Positions 7,751 through 15,195 are shown, counted from the first letter of the stretch. The stretch: 64,000 nt of DNA from Streptomyces alboflavus (GCF_000716675.1 NZ_JNXT01000031.1:1-64000); one strand, 5' to 3'. Translations and numbers: made by a program. Notes: generated from the sequence alone by a model not told the origin.

Positions 7751-8113
7751 TCAGACGGCGTGGGCGGCGGTGTGGGCGCCGCCGGTCAGAGGTGTGGTCG
7801 GCGCGGGCGCTTCGTCGCCGTAGCCGATCAGGCGCACAGGGACGCCGTTGGTGAAGGTCCAGCCCTCCAGCGAGAGGCAGCTGGGCAGGTGCTGGATGGT
7901 CAGGCTGTCGGGGCTGATGTCCAGGGCCTCGCGCCAGGCCTCGAAGACGTCCAGCCCGTCATGAACGCTCACTGTGACGCCCTGGGTGACCGCGTGCGGG
8001 GTTATCACGGCGCTGACTTTCAGGTCGGCGGCGGGCAGGTGGGCGTAGCGGTTGGCCAGGACGGAGCAGGCGGCGATGGCCGCGGCCTGCTCGCCCAAGG
8101 TGGTGGTGCTCAC
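7751..8113 (-). CDS. Hypothetical AICE protein (120 aa)
   Basis: A 120-aa soluble protein of unknown family, starting with GTG at 8113 (GAAGGAG 8 nt upstream). It has an Ala-rich N-terminal helix and a central beta-rich part (KVSAVITPHAVTQGVTVSVH) that may form a small sheet domain. It lies between the RRQRL gene and traB, flanked by hairpins on both sides, so it may be separately tuned within the operon. Confidence 0.65.
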   Translation of the reverse strand: MSTTTLGEQAAAIAACSVLANRYAHLPAADLKVSAVITPHAVTQGVTVSVHDGLDVFEAWREALDISPDSLTIQHLPSCLSLEGWTFTNGVPVRLIGYGDEAPAPTTPLTGGAHTAAHAV

Positions 8114-8141
8114 GCTGCGACTCCTTCACGGAAGGTAGAGG

Positions 8142-8168
8142 GGCCCGGCCGCACGCTGCGGTCGGGCC
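8142..8168. repeat. Intercistronic hairpin, copy 3
   Basis: A 12-bp inverted repeat with one mismatch (8142-8153 against 8157-8168) and a 3-nt loop, between the RRQRL gene and the 120-aa gene. Placement ahead of a pyrimidine-rich stretch and ribosome site matches the other copies. Confidence 0.5.
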
Positions 8169-8180
8169 TCGCGGGGTAGT

Positions 8181-8567
8181 TCAGGCGGCGCGCTGCTCTT
8201 CGGGGTAGGCGCAGGTGACGCAGGTGCCGAGTGAGGGCGGGATGACGTATCCGGCGTCGCGGCGGCACTGCGGGCAGGTGCGGCGGGCGAGCATCGCCAA
8301 CGCGAGGGCGCCCCATTTGCGAGAGGTCATCGGCCGGACCGGCTTGGCGAGGTCTTCGCGGTAGAGGTAGGCCACGAACGCGCCGCCCTTGCGCCTGCGG
8401 TGACGAAGCATCACTTGCGCGACGACCGGCTGGCCGCCCGGGCGCAGGCCCTGCGCGCGAAGCTGTCGGCGGGTGGCCAGGCCGGTGGGGGCGAAGTGCC
8501 AGGGGTAGGTCGGTATGCCGTAGCGGCGCCCGGTGGGGTCGTAGCACTTGCCGAACGCGGCGGGCAT
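8181..8567 (-). CDS. RRQRL-motif zinc-binding protein
   Basis: A 128-aa protein with the characteristic TRRQLRAQGLRPGG segment (residues 32-45), followed by a basic patch (RHRRRKGG) and a C-terminal CPQC ... CVTCA cysteine set that should bind zinc. Proteins of this type are annotated as RRQRL motif-containing zinc-binding proteins and are common in Streptomyces integrative elements; their role is unknown, but the basic region and zinc site suggest nucleic-acid binding. ATG at 8567 shares one base with the upstream TGA. Confidence 0.75.
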   Translation of the reverse strand: MPAAFGKCYDPTGRRYGIPTYPWHFAPTGLATRRQLRAQGLRPGGQPVVAQVMLRHRRRKGGAFVAYLYREDLAKPVRPMTSRKWGALALAMLARRTCPQCRRDAGYVIPPSLGTCVTCAYPEEQRAA

Positions 8568-9589
8568 CAGGCGGCCGTCCGCTCTTCACGGGACGCGAGG
8601 CCAGCGCGCGGGCTCGCGTCGGGCTCGCGGAGTTCGGCGTAGCGGGAGGACACCCAGCCCACCGACCAGCCGGACAGCTCCGCTGCCTGGCGCACCGGCA
8701 GGCTCGCGGTGAACGCGGCGGCCACGATGCGGCGTGCCTCGTGCTCGGGGAGCTTGCTCTCAGCGGGGCCACGGTTCAGGAGTTCGTCGCGTTCACGCGC
8801 GGTGCGCTCCTGGCGTTCACGGCGTTCACGCGCCACGGCCGCAGCGCGCTCGCGCGCTTCCGCTTCGGTCCGCTCGCGGGCCTGGCGTTCACGAGCCGCG
8901 CGCTCGCGTTCACGCTGTTCATGCTCGCGTTCACGGCGTTCACGAGCCTCCCGCTCGGCAGCCTCCGCCCGCTCCCGGGCGGCGCGCTCCTCACGGCGCT
9001 GACGCTCATCACGCTCAGCCTGCTCACGGGCCAAACGGGCTTCGTGGTCGCGCTGTTCACGCGCCAGGCGCTCGGTGTGCTCGCGCTCCTCGCGGGCCTC
9101 TGCACGGGCCTGTGCGGCGCGCTCGCGGGCTGCGTGCTCGCGCTGTTCGCGCTCGGCTTGCTGCTTGGTCTCCAGGGCGCTGACGGCCCGTGCGATGGCC
9201 CGCCGGTAGGCAAGGCCGGTCTCAGCCGTGACGATGAGCAGGAGCGGCGCCACAGCATGTACGGCCACGCCGACCAGGTCCTTCTTCAACGCGGAGTCGG
9301 CGGTGTTGAGCGCCAGCGTCATCAGACCCGTCATCCAGCGCAGCACCACCGGCCACCGGCCGCCGTGCCCACCGAGGCGGGCCAGCACGTCATCGAGCTT
9401 GACCACGATCACCACGGCCGCGTCGACCACGAGCGGCAGGATCGGCGCCGTCCACGCCCACGAATCGGCGGTGTGCTGGGCCATCAGCGGCGTGACCGTC
9501 AGGACGGAGAACAGCATCGCCCCGAACACGATCAGCCACGTGCCGACGGACAGGGCTTTCTCGGCTGAACGGATATGAACAGCGTTCAC
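8567..9589 (-). CDS. DUF2637-like membrane protein with coiled coil and HTH
   Basis: A 340-aa protein with four membrane helices (about 12-34, 46-66, 82-98, 107-125), typical of DUF2637/SpdB2-like transfer proteins. A highly charged Arg/Glu coiled coil follows (about 145-270), then a C-terminal HTH-like segment (AAELSGWSVGWVSSRYAEL). GTG at 9589 overlaps the upstream stop as GTGA. It probably sits in the membrane with a long cytosolic arm that could reach DNA or TraB. The upstream reading frame extends further but lacks a ribosome site. Confidence 0.75.
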   Translation of the reverse strand: MNAVHIRSAEKALSVGTWLIVFGAMLFSVLTVTPLMAQHTADSWAWTAPILPLVVDAAVVIVVKLDDVLARLGGHGGRWPVVLRWMTGLMTLALNTADSALKKDLVGVAVHAVAPLLLIVTAETGLAYRRAIARAVSALETKQQAEREQREHAARERAAQARAEAREEREHTERLAREQRDHEARLAREQAERDERQRREERAARERAEAAEREARERREREHEQRERERAARERQARERTEAEARERAAAVARERRERQERTARERDELLNRGPAESKLPEHEARRIVAAAFTASLPVRQAAELSGWSVGWVSSRYAELREPDASPRAGLASREERTAA

Positions 9590-10116
9590 GCCGCACCCCC
9601 GACCGGTTCCGCTAGCGGGGTGAGCGAACCGCGGAACCCGCGCGCTGTGAAGTCGTACGTGAACGCCGACAGCACCCATTCCGCATCCGCCCAAAACCGC
9701 CGCGCCGGACCCCACGTGCGGTCGCTCGGGACGCCGTGGGTGGCGGTGTCGGCGTAGGCGTCCTCCCGGCTGCGATAGACCATGGCCGGGGTGCCGTAGT
9801 GCACGAGCACGAACACCGCCCGCGGCGGCAGAAGCGCCTCAGTGAGGTCCTCGCGCTGCCGCCGCAGCTCGATGTCCTTCAGCAGAAGCTCTTCCTGCGC
9901 GGCACTCAGCTCGTCCAGCGCCACGGCAAGGAGCGTGCCCACCTCCTTCGCGGTCGCCTCCGCGCGCTCCGCGCGGCCGGTGACGTCGAACAGGTCGACC
10001 GTGTGCCGGGCGGATGCCTCCTTCGCGTCCTCGGTCGCCTGGCGGGCCCGCTCGAACGCGGCGAGCCGGTCAGCTTCGAGCAGCGCGAGGCGCTTCTCGG
10101 TGACGATGCGGATCAT
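9586..10116 (-). CDS. Hypothetical coiled-coil protein (176 aa)
   Basis: A 176-aa protein. The N-terminal two thirds are helical with heptad-like spacing (RLALLEADRLAAFERA ... LLLKDIELRRQREDL); the C-terminal part is aromatic and globular (WGPARRFWADAEWVLSAF). ATG at 10116 overlaps the upstream stop as ATGA. No family is recognised. Its place before the DUF2637 gene, with overlapping stop and start codons on both sides, suggests a stoichiometric partner in the same complex. Confidence 0.65.
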   Translation of the reverse strand: MIRIVTEKRLALLEADRLAAFERARQATEDAKEASARHTVDLFDVTGRAERAEATAKEVGTLLAVALDELSAAQEELLLKDIELRRQREDLTEALLPPRAVFVLVHYGTPAMVYRSREDAYADTATHGVPSDRTWGPARRFWADAEWVLSAFTYDFTARGFRGSLTPLAEPVGGAA

Positions 10117-10403
10117 GCCGCCGCCCCGTTCCGGACCCGGCGGGAACGGGCGGGCCGGGCGAGCGGGACGACGTTGAACAGCTCCGGCGCGTACTCCTCG
10201 ATCGCCGCGGCGGCGATCCGGATCGCGTCGTCCGCCATCCCGGGGTCGGCGGCGAGGATGTCGCGGGCCGCATCCAGACGGGCCGCGCGCTCCATCTCGC
10301 TCTCGCCCTCCACACCCAGCCACAGCTCAAGGGGCGTGCCGAGGGCGAGTTCAATGAAGTCGTTGCTGGTCACGGCCCGCTGGCCGCCGATGTAGGAACG
10401 CAT
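10113..10403 (-). CDS. Hypothetical AICE protein (96 aa)
   Basis: A 96-aa acidic, helical protein starting at ATG 10403, with AGGAG 8 nt upstream, and ending in a basic RPARSRRVRNGAAA tail that could touch nucleic acid. It overlaps the next gene by ATGA. Family unknown. It is the first gene of the group after the DUF4097-like gene and a hairpin. Confidence 0.6.
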   Translation of the reverse strand: MRSYIGGQRAVTSNDFIELALGTPLELWLGVEGESEMERAARLDAARDILAADPGMADDAIRIAAAAIEEYAPELFNVVPLARPARSRRVRNGAAA

Positions 10404-10437
10404 GGCGAAACTCCTGATCACAGAGGGATGGGAGAGA

Positions 10438-10479
10438 CCAGGGCGGGCACGGCTTGTGGAGAGACGACGCCCGCCCCGG
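10438..10479. repeat. Intercistronic hairpin, copy 4
   Basis: Arms 10438-10448 and 10469-10479 (8 perfect pairs, one mismatch, two more pairs). The surrounding 55 bp are nearly identical to 3121-3178, including the gcttgtggagagac loop, so the two are copies of one element 7 kb apart. Confidence 0.65.
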
Positions 10480-10493
10480 GCGGAAAGGTGAGT

Positions 10494-10535
10494 GCCCCGG
10501 CCGGGAGTCGAACCCGGCCTTGCGACCATCGGGGC
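10494..10535 (-). other. Mini-tRNA-like hairpin, copy 1
   Basis: Read leftward, the 42 nt begin GCCCCG and end CGGGGC, enclosing a canonical T-arm: stem CCGGG, loop TTCGACT, stem CCCGG. This is the T-arm plus most of an acceptor stem with no D-arm or anticodon arm. It lies 11 nt beyond the stop of the DUF4097-like gene. A second copy lies at 11473-11513. It is too short to be a functional tRNA. Confidence 0.6.
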
Positions 10536-10545
10536 GGCAGCGGCG

Positions 10546-11358
10546 CTAGCTGACCTGGACGTAGCCGCTGGTGGAGCGGCGGCGGACGTTCAGGTGCGCG
10601 GCGCCGGTGATGTAGGCCTGGCCGGAGGTGACGCCCACTGCCATGCGGCCGCTGGACTTGGAGGTCGCGGCCATCCGGGCCTGGCCGGAGGTGAGGTTCA
10701 GCCGCGCGTCGTGACCGCTGTAGGCGCCGACGGCGAGATAACCGGAGGTGAGGTTCGCGGCGAGGGAGCCCGTCACGTCGCTGACGAGCACCTTGCCGCT
10801 GGTGATCGTGGCGTCCAGGTCCCCGATGCGCTCCGCGGTCAGGCTTGCGGAGGTGGCGTCGAAGTCCAGGCGCGCCAGCTCGCCAGTGACGACCGTCATG
10901 GCACTGTGCGTGCTGACCAACGCCACGGACCCGGTGGGCAGATGGGCGGTGAGGGTGATCGGCGTCACCGCGTGCCCGGCGGGTCCGTCGGCGGTGACCT
11001 CGCGGCCGTTGACGAAGACCTTGCCGCGGCCGTGCCCGGAGACGTAGATGTTGCCGCCGTTGATCCGCACGCCGTTGCCGCCGGAGAACGTCATCGTGTT
11101 GCCGTTGAAGCTCACGGTCGTGTGGCCCGCCGTTGCGCCGGCGGTGTCCGGGACACGGACGGTGAGGTTCTGCCCGGTGAGGCTGACGTCGGTGTCCCGG
11201 ATCGCGTCGGCCGACGGACCCGATTCGGCGTCCGTCGTCAGCTCCACCCGCGCCTGCTTCAACGCGGGGTCGACGGCCAGGTGGATCGTGCCGGTGTGCA
11301 TCGTCAGGTCCAGAGCGATCGGGCCGAAGGCGTCCACGGGGATCGTGCGCTTGGTCAT
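10546..11358 (-). CDS. DUF4097-like beta-strand repeat protein
   Basis: A 270-aa protein made of repeated short beta strands with recurring T-S-G turns (TSGKVLVSDVTGSL, LTSGYLAVGAY, LTSGQARMA), typical of DUF4097/putative adhesin solenoids. No signal peptide or membrane helix is seen, so it should be cytosolic. The ATG at 11358 has GAGGAG upstream. It is flanked on both sides by copies of the mini-tRNA-like hairpin. Its function is unknown; the solenoid could be a scaffold. Confidence 0.7.
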   Translation of the reverse strand: MTKRTIPVDAFGPIALDLTMHTGTIHLAVDPALKQARVELTTDAESGPSADAIRDTDVSLTGQNLTVRVPDTAGATAGHTTVSFNGNTMTFSGGNGVRINGGNIYVSGHGRGKVFVNGREVTADGPAGHAVTPITLTAHLPTGSVALVSTHSAMTVVTGELARLDFDATSASLTAERIGDLDATITSGKVLVSDVTGSLAANLTSGYLAVGAYSGHDARLNLTSGQARMAATSKSSGRMAVGVTSGQAYITGAAHLNVRRRSTSGYVQVS

Positions 11359-11472
11359 GGTGAGGCTCCTCAAGTGGGTTGGAGTCGAGCGAGGAACACG
11401 CGGAACGGTGACCGCAGGCTGAGCGGCTGCAGGCGGTCGGCGCGGGGGCCCGCGCAGATCAGCGGGAGGGGC

Positions 11473-11513
11473 GCCCCGGCCGGGAGTCGAACCCGGCCTG
11501 CGACCATCGGGGC
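11473..11513 (-). other. Mini-tRNA-like hairpin, copy 2
   Basis: A 41-nt sequence identical to copy 1 at 10494-10535 except for one missing base, with the same outer GCCCCG/CGGGGC stem and TTCGACT T-loop. It lies upstream of the DUF4097-like gene and downstream of the 46-aa gene, in the same orientation as copy 1. Confidence 0.6.
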
Positions 11514-11527
11514 CATCGAGCTGCCGG

Positions 11528-11668
11528 TCAGTTGTCGTCGGGGACAGACGCCTTCAGGTGGGCGTCCATCAGTGCTGCCTCGACATCGATCGGTTCACCG
11601 GCGTTGATGCGGGCCAGGACCTCTTCGTCGGCCTCGAACTGCCGCCGCTGGAAATCGGGATCAGACAT
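11528..11668 (-). CDS. Small acidic protein (46 aa)
   Basis: A 46-aa acidic helical peptide (MSDPDFQRRQ at the start, PDDN at the end) from ATG 11668, with GAGAGGAC upstream. It contains an amphipathic stretch (EEVLARINAGEPIDVEAALM). No family is recognised. It is likely real because of the ribosome site, good codon use and position between other genes on the same strand. Confidence 0.55.
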   Translation of the reverse strand: MSDPDFQRRQFEADEEVLARINAGEPIDVEAALMDAHLKASVPDDN

Positions 11669-11767
11669 GGACGTCCTCTCGGTGATCAATCAACGGGTTC
11701 GGATGGAGCAGCGCCCCGGGCCGGATCTGATCCGGCGCCCTTCACGGCACGTCACCGGGGCTGTGTG

Positions 11768-11962
11768 TCAGTGCGGTGCGCGCTCGCGGTGGATCAGCTT
11801 TCGCGCGAGGGCGAGCCCGGACGGGGTGAGCACCGAACGGGCGACCAGATCGGCCGCGTACAGGCTCATCACCGCGTCGGCGTTCTTCGACGCCACCTTG
11901 TGGTCATCGCGCTGAGCAGCGTGAACGAGGATGCGCTGTTGCAGATACGGCATCTCAGACAT
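11768..11962 (-). CDS. Small hypothetical protein (64 aa)
   Basis: A 64-aa mostly helical protein from ATG 11962, with GAGGGAG upstream. It is the most upstream recognisable gene of the leftward transfer/replication string, so the operon promoter should lie to its right in 11963-12854. Two weak helices (ADAVMSLYAADLVARSV and SGLALARKLIHR) suggest a small DNA-binding or dimer domain; no family is recognised. Confidence 0.55.
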   Translation of the reverse strand: MSEMPYLQQRILVHAAQRDDHKVASKNADAVMSLYAADLVARSVLTPSGLALARKLIHRERAPH

Positions 11963-12639
11963 GAGAACTCCCTCGATGGGCTCCGGCTCCCCTCAACCCC
12001 GCCCGTACGCCGTGCTCCGCAGAGCCGTCGCACAGGCGAGGCGAGCAACCGGCGCAGCGATAGCCGCCGCGCATCGGTGGAAGGCGACCGGTCGGCCGCG
12101 GCGCTGGATCGCGCTCACGGGCCAGGAGGCGAAACGGCGCCGCCGTGCCGGTCGGCCACGGCGGCGCCTTGAGATGTCGTCGGTTCACACCGACCCCCTC
12201 AACGAAGTCGGGACGCGGCTTCACCGGCGGTTCGTCGCTCGAACCACCGGCCCCGAGCCGGGAAATCGGGGCGTCATCCTCACTGCTCTGACGCACTCAG
12301 CAGGGCGGCCCACACCAGGCGGCACCCCAAAGTCGAGTGGGGTGTTCTCCGGAGCTGATGGGCTTGGCATTGCCGCCGACGACATCACCCGGCCGTCGCG
12401 GGGGCGGTCTCACTCTTGCCGCCACGTGCGTTGGGACCCCGCTGTGCCTCCCCACACCCGAAACCGGGTGGCGCCTGCCAGGCGCGTAGGGGGAGAGCCG
12501 CGTTCATCACGGCGGTTTGCCCCCGGACCCTCGCCCTAGGCACCTGCCGCGACCGCCGCTCCCGCGTCAGCCCCGCACGATCACTCTTCAGTTCTCAAGC
12601 CTCAGTCGCGTCCTTCGAGCCGAAGCCCTCCGGACGGTC

Positions 12640-12676
12640 ATGATGAGGGACATGTAGTACGTGTTCCTCATCATGT
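12640..12676. promoter_or_regulatory. Near-palindromic operator candidate
   Basis: Arms CATGATGAGGGACA (12640-12653) and its complement with one mismatch (12663-12676) flank a 9-nt spacer. It is A+T-richer than its surroundings and lies between the two divergent gene blocks, as expected for the operator of an element regulator such as the tandem-GntR or XRE protein. Confidence 0.5.
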
Positions 12677-12789
12677 AGAGAGGGGTTCGCGCCGTCAAGC
12701 CCATCGACTGTTGGAGTTCGGCGAGCACCTCGCTGCGGTGCGTCTATAGCCTGGCGTCGGCGCCAGCGACGCTCGACTTCGCACCTGTA

Positions 12790-12833
12790 CGACTTGGGTC
12801 GCTCTTGGCTAGCGTGAAGTCGTACCAAGTCGT
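12790..12833. promoter_or_regulatory. Repeated AAGTCGT half-sites before the XRE gene
   Basis: AAGTCGT occurs at 12817-12823 and 12827-12833, and its complement at 12790-12796; all lie within 65 bp of the XRE start. The longer arms GTACGACTTGG (from 12787) and CCAAGTCGT (12825-12833) form an inverted repeat. This fits an autoregulatory operator of the gene that follows. Confidence 0.45.
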
Positions 12834-12854
12834 CCCGGCGAGGCGGAGGTTGGC

Positions 12855-13622
12855 ATGGCGAACGAGCGGCTACGCGGGGCGATCGTGGACTTGGGGCTGA
12901 CCCTTGATGAGGTCGCACAGCGGCTCGGGGTCGCGCCAAAGACGGTCGAGCGCTGGATCAATGAGCCCGAGCGCAAGCCGTACCGGCGTTTCCAGTACGC
13001 GACCGCCTCGCTGCTGAAGTGCGAGGTGTCTTACCTCTGGCCAGACGAACGCACGTCCGCTGAGGTCACAGCATCCGGCAACGCAGAGTTAGTCCGGCTC
13101 TATCCGCACCGATCCGTCGTGATGCAGACCCTCTGGACAAGCCTCTACTCCAAGTCCACGTGCCAGTTCGACGTGTTGGCATACTCCGGCTTCTGGCTCA
13201 CCGAGGATGCGACGTTCCACCGCATCGTCAAGGAGAAGTCCGCCGACGGAGTCCTGATCCGCTTCATGCTGGGAGACCCCACATCACAGGCCGTGGCCAC
13301 ACGCGGAGAAGACGAGGGAATCGGCACGGCTATGGCGGGCAAAATTCGGAACGCACTCATCAATTACAGCCCGCTCTTCGGGCTTCCCGGTGTTGAATTC
13401 CGACTGCACGGCACCACCCTCTACAACTCGATCTATCGAGCCGATGGCGAGATGCTGGCAAACGGCCACCTCTATGGTGTCGGCGCCTACATGGCACCCG
13501 TGCTGCACCTGCGGAGGGTGCCTGGCGGGGAACTCTTTGACGCATATGCCGAGAGCCTTGAGAGGGTCTGGGAATCGGCTCGCCCGATATCTTCACCCAC
13601 CGATTGGGAAGGAAAGAACTGA
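12855..13622 (+). CDS. XRE-family regulator with C-terminal DUF5919-like domain
   Basis: A 255-aa protein. An N-terminal XRE-type HTH (residues about 5-32, LTLDEVAQRLGVAPKTVERW) is joined to a roughly 170-residue domain with a phospholipase-D-like strand pattern (FRLHGTTLYNSIYRADGEML), as in DUF5919 regulators. GGAGG precedes the ATG. Leu79 is encoded by TTA, so translation may need bldA tRNA. It overlaps the Nudix start by one base and so is co-translated with it. It probably controls the element, analogous to AICE activators such as Pra, though sequence identity to Pra is not claimed. Confidence 0.75.
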   Translation: MANERLRGAIVDLGLTLDEVAQRLGVAPKTVERWINEPERKPYRRFQYATASLLKCEVSYLWPDERTSAEVTASGNAELVRLYPHRSVVMQTLWTSLYSKSTCQFDVLAYSGFWLTEDATFHRIVKEKSADGVLIRFMLGDPTSQAVATRGEDEGIGTAMAGKIRNALINYSPLFGLPGVEFRLHGTTLYNSIYRADGEMLANGHLYGVGAYMAPVLHLRRVPGGELFDAYAESLERVWESARPISSPTDWEGKN

Positions 13623-14095
13623 TGAGTCGTATCGACTACTACCGTGATCCAAACGCCCCTACTGCTAATTCAGTGGTGCCCTCAGTAACTGTTGTTGTCC
13701 GAGACGATTCGGGAAGACTGCTTCTTATCCACAAGACTGACAACGACTTGTGGGCACTACCGGGGGGCGGGCACGACATCGGTGAGCGCATCGGCGACAC
13801 CGCAGTCCGAGAAGTGTTGGAGGAGACGGGGATTCACGTCAAACTTGAGAATATCGTCGGGCTCTATACCGATCCCGAGCACGTGCTGGCCTACGACGAT
13901 GGGGAGGTCCGGCAGCAGTTCTCCATCTGCTTCCGGGCCCACCCCGTCGGTGGCACGCTGCGTACGAGTAGTGAATCAAAGGAGGTCCGCTGGGTTGACC
14001 CGGCAGAACTCGTTGGGCTGGACATTCATCCGTCGATGATGTTGCGTATCCGGCACGGTCTTGACGACTCTGCACGAGATCCCTACATCGGCTGA
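13622..14095 (+). CDS. Nudix hydrolase
   Basis: A 157-aa protein with a complete Nudix box: G49, E55, then REVLEETGI (63-71). Such enzymes cleave nucleoside diphosphates linked to another moiety; the substrate cannot be told from sequence. ATG at 13622 shares its A with the TGA of the XRE gene, and GGAAGGAA lies just upstream. Local G+C is low for this organism (31 of 60 bases in 13621-13680), suggesting recent acquisition. Nudix genes beside regulators are a recurring feature of AICEs. The gene ends overlapping the convergent HD gene by 13 bp. Confidence 0.85.
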   Translation: MSRIDYYRDPNAPTANSVVPSVTVVVRDDSGRLLLIHKTDNDLWALPGGGHDIGERIGDTAVREVLEETGIHVKLENIVGLYTDPEHVLAYDDGEVRQQFSICFRAHPVGGTLRTSSESKEVRWVDPAELVGLDIHPSMMLRIRHGLDDSARDPYIG

Positions 14096-14652
14096 TCGTC
14101 AACAGAAGCGCGCGCTAGCCGCTCTTCAACACGCTTCGCAGCTCCATAGATGTCGGGTGTTGCTCGCTGAATGAATCGGCCCACGATTGTGTCCGGACCG
14201 TACCTCTGCACAATCTCTTCCAAGCGCTGTGTCGGCGTGGTCCGTGTGCCGTCTGGGGTCGTTGTCATATCGCAGTACAGCAAAGCGTCCACAAGGTCGG
14301 GGCGCTCTAGCTCGAACTCGCTCTCCAATTCGGCCCTCAATCCCCGCTCCTCGGCTTCCAGGAGCGCGCACGAATGATGAGCGACAAGGGAGACGACTCG
14401 CTCGTCCGCCCGCTCGTGGTGTCGGAGGAACCGGGCGCCGTCCAGCGGATGAAAGCCAGTGGCGGCGAGGGCGGGTGAATAGCCGATGTCGTGCAACACT
14501 GCGGCAGCTTCGAGCAGTTCAGCATCATCGCTCAGGACTGGGCTCAAGGAACGGGCACGCTCGGCGACGCCCAGGGAGTGCGCCCATCGGCGCGGAAGCG
14601 GATCGGACAGCAACGATTCGGAGAGTAGGTACGCCCACTCGGTGAGTCCCAT
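14083..14652 (-). CDS. HD-domain phosphohydrolase
   Basis: A 189-aa HD-superfamily protein. Metal ligands are H25 (RRWAHSLGVAERA), H54-D55 (VLHDIGY) and H92/H93 (VAHHSCAL), with a further Asp in LLYCDMTT. HD enzymes hydrolyse nucleotides or phosphomonoesters. ATG at 14652 lies 11 nt past the GntR stop with no clear ribosome site, so it is probably translated by coupling. Partnered with the Nudix enzyme across a convergent junction, it may act on a related nucleotide. Confidence 0.8.
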   Translation of the reverse strand: MGLTEWAYLLSESLLSDPLPRRWAHSLGVAERARSLSPVLSDDAELLEAAAVLHDIGYSPALAATGFHPLDGARFLRHHERADERVVSLVAHHSCALLEAEERGLRAELESEFELERPDLVDALLYCDMTTTPDGTRTTPTQRLEEIVQRYGPDTIVGRFIQRATPDIYGAAKRVEERLARASVDDQPM

Positions 14653-14663
14653 GACTGCCAAGG

Positions 14664-15110
14664 CTACGGCCGACTGGCGGGAGCAGGGAGAGCACGTACC
14701 GTCCGCCCCTTGCCATGGACGGTGGCGAGCAAGCCGTGCCCCTCCATCTGAGCCAGGACACGCCGTACGGCCGTACGGGAGGCATCGAAGCGCTCACAAA
14801 GCTTCGCTTCCGAGGGGTAGGTGTCTCCGACCGACAGCGAATCCTCTGCGATCAGGTCTGCCATCCGCTCGGCGAGGGAACGTCGGTCACCACCCCGTGC
14901 GATCCGCCACCCGATCCCGGGAGCAGACTCCACGACACCATCACGTTCGAGGACCTTGAGTGCTCGGCGGATCGTGTTACGCGACACGTTGTACTCACGG
15001 ATCAAATCAGCCTCTGATGGCAGCGCGTCGGCAGTCTCATCCTCGCCGATCCGTTTCCGCAGGGCCTCTGAAATGACCAGGTAGGTTCCGCGCGGACTGG
15101 CCTCCGGCAC
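14664..15110 (-). CDS. Tandem GntR-type winged-helix regulator
   Basis: A 148-aa regulator made of two complete GntR-like winged helices: residues 8-71 (LPSEADLIREYNVSRNTIRR) and 77-140 (YPSEAKLCERFDASRTAVRR), without the usual effector domain. GTG at 15110 is chosen because GAGGAG lies 6-7 nt upstream; longer readings extend into the divergent promoter. AICEs carry GntR-type repressors of the KorSA class controlling replication and transfer genes, and this is the best candidate for that role here. The double-HTH build would suit binding of paired half-sites. Confidence 0.8.
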   Translation of the reverse strand: MPEASPRGTYLVISEALRKRIGEDETADALPSEADLIREYNVSRNTIRRALKVLERDGVVESAPGIGWRIARGGDRRSLAERMADLIAEDSLSVGDTYPSEAKLCERFDASRTAVRRVLAQMEGHGLLATVHGKGRTVRALPAPASRP

Positions 15111-15195
15111 GTCAGCTCCTCTCCCTCGCTCCACGGCCAAGAGTGCCATGACCTCAGGCAGTATCAAGGGGAGCTGACCGGACCAGAGGAGAGCC
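15111..15195. promoter_or_regulatory. Divergent promoter region, GntR/creatininase
   Basis: An 85-bp gap between divergent starts, holding the inverted pair GTCAGCTCC (15111-15119) and GGAGCTGAC (15170-15178), each next to one gene's ribosome site. Both genes could be controlled from here by the GntR protein. No promoter boxes can be assigned with confidence. Confidence 0.4.

Larger units (their letters stand above)
11963..12854. promoter_or_regulatory. Long non-coding control region between divergent gene blocks
   Basis: About 890 bp with no convincing gene on either strand, separating the leftward transfer operon from the rightward regulator gene. It contains a perfect 12-bp hairpin (12136-12147 against 12157-12168), a 7-bp hairpin (CACCCCA 12323-12329 with TGGGGTG 12338-12344), a near-palindrome at 12640-12676 and repeated half-sites at 12790-12833. 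This is the natural place for the main operon promoters, which I cannot pinpoint. Confidence 0.5.

Noticed and set aside
10494..11513. Functional tRNA genes at the two T-arm hairpins
   Set aside because: No D-arm, anticodon arm or full acceptor stem can be built; each is only 41-42 nt.
11955..12296. Minus-strand gene upstream of the 64-aa protein
   Set aside because: No clear family, biased composition and an internal terminator-like hairpin; treated as control region.
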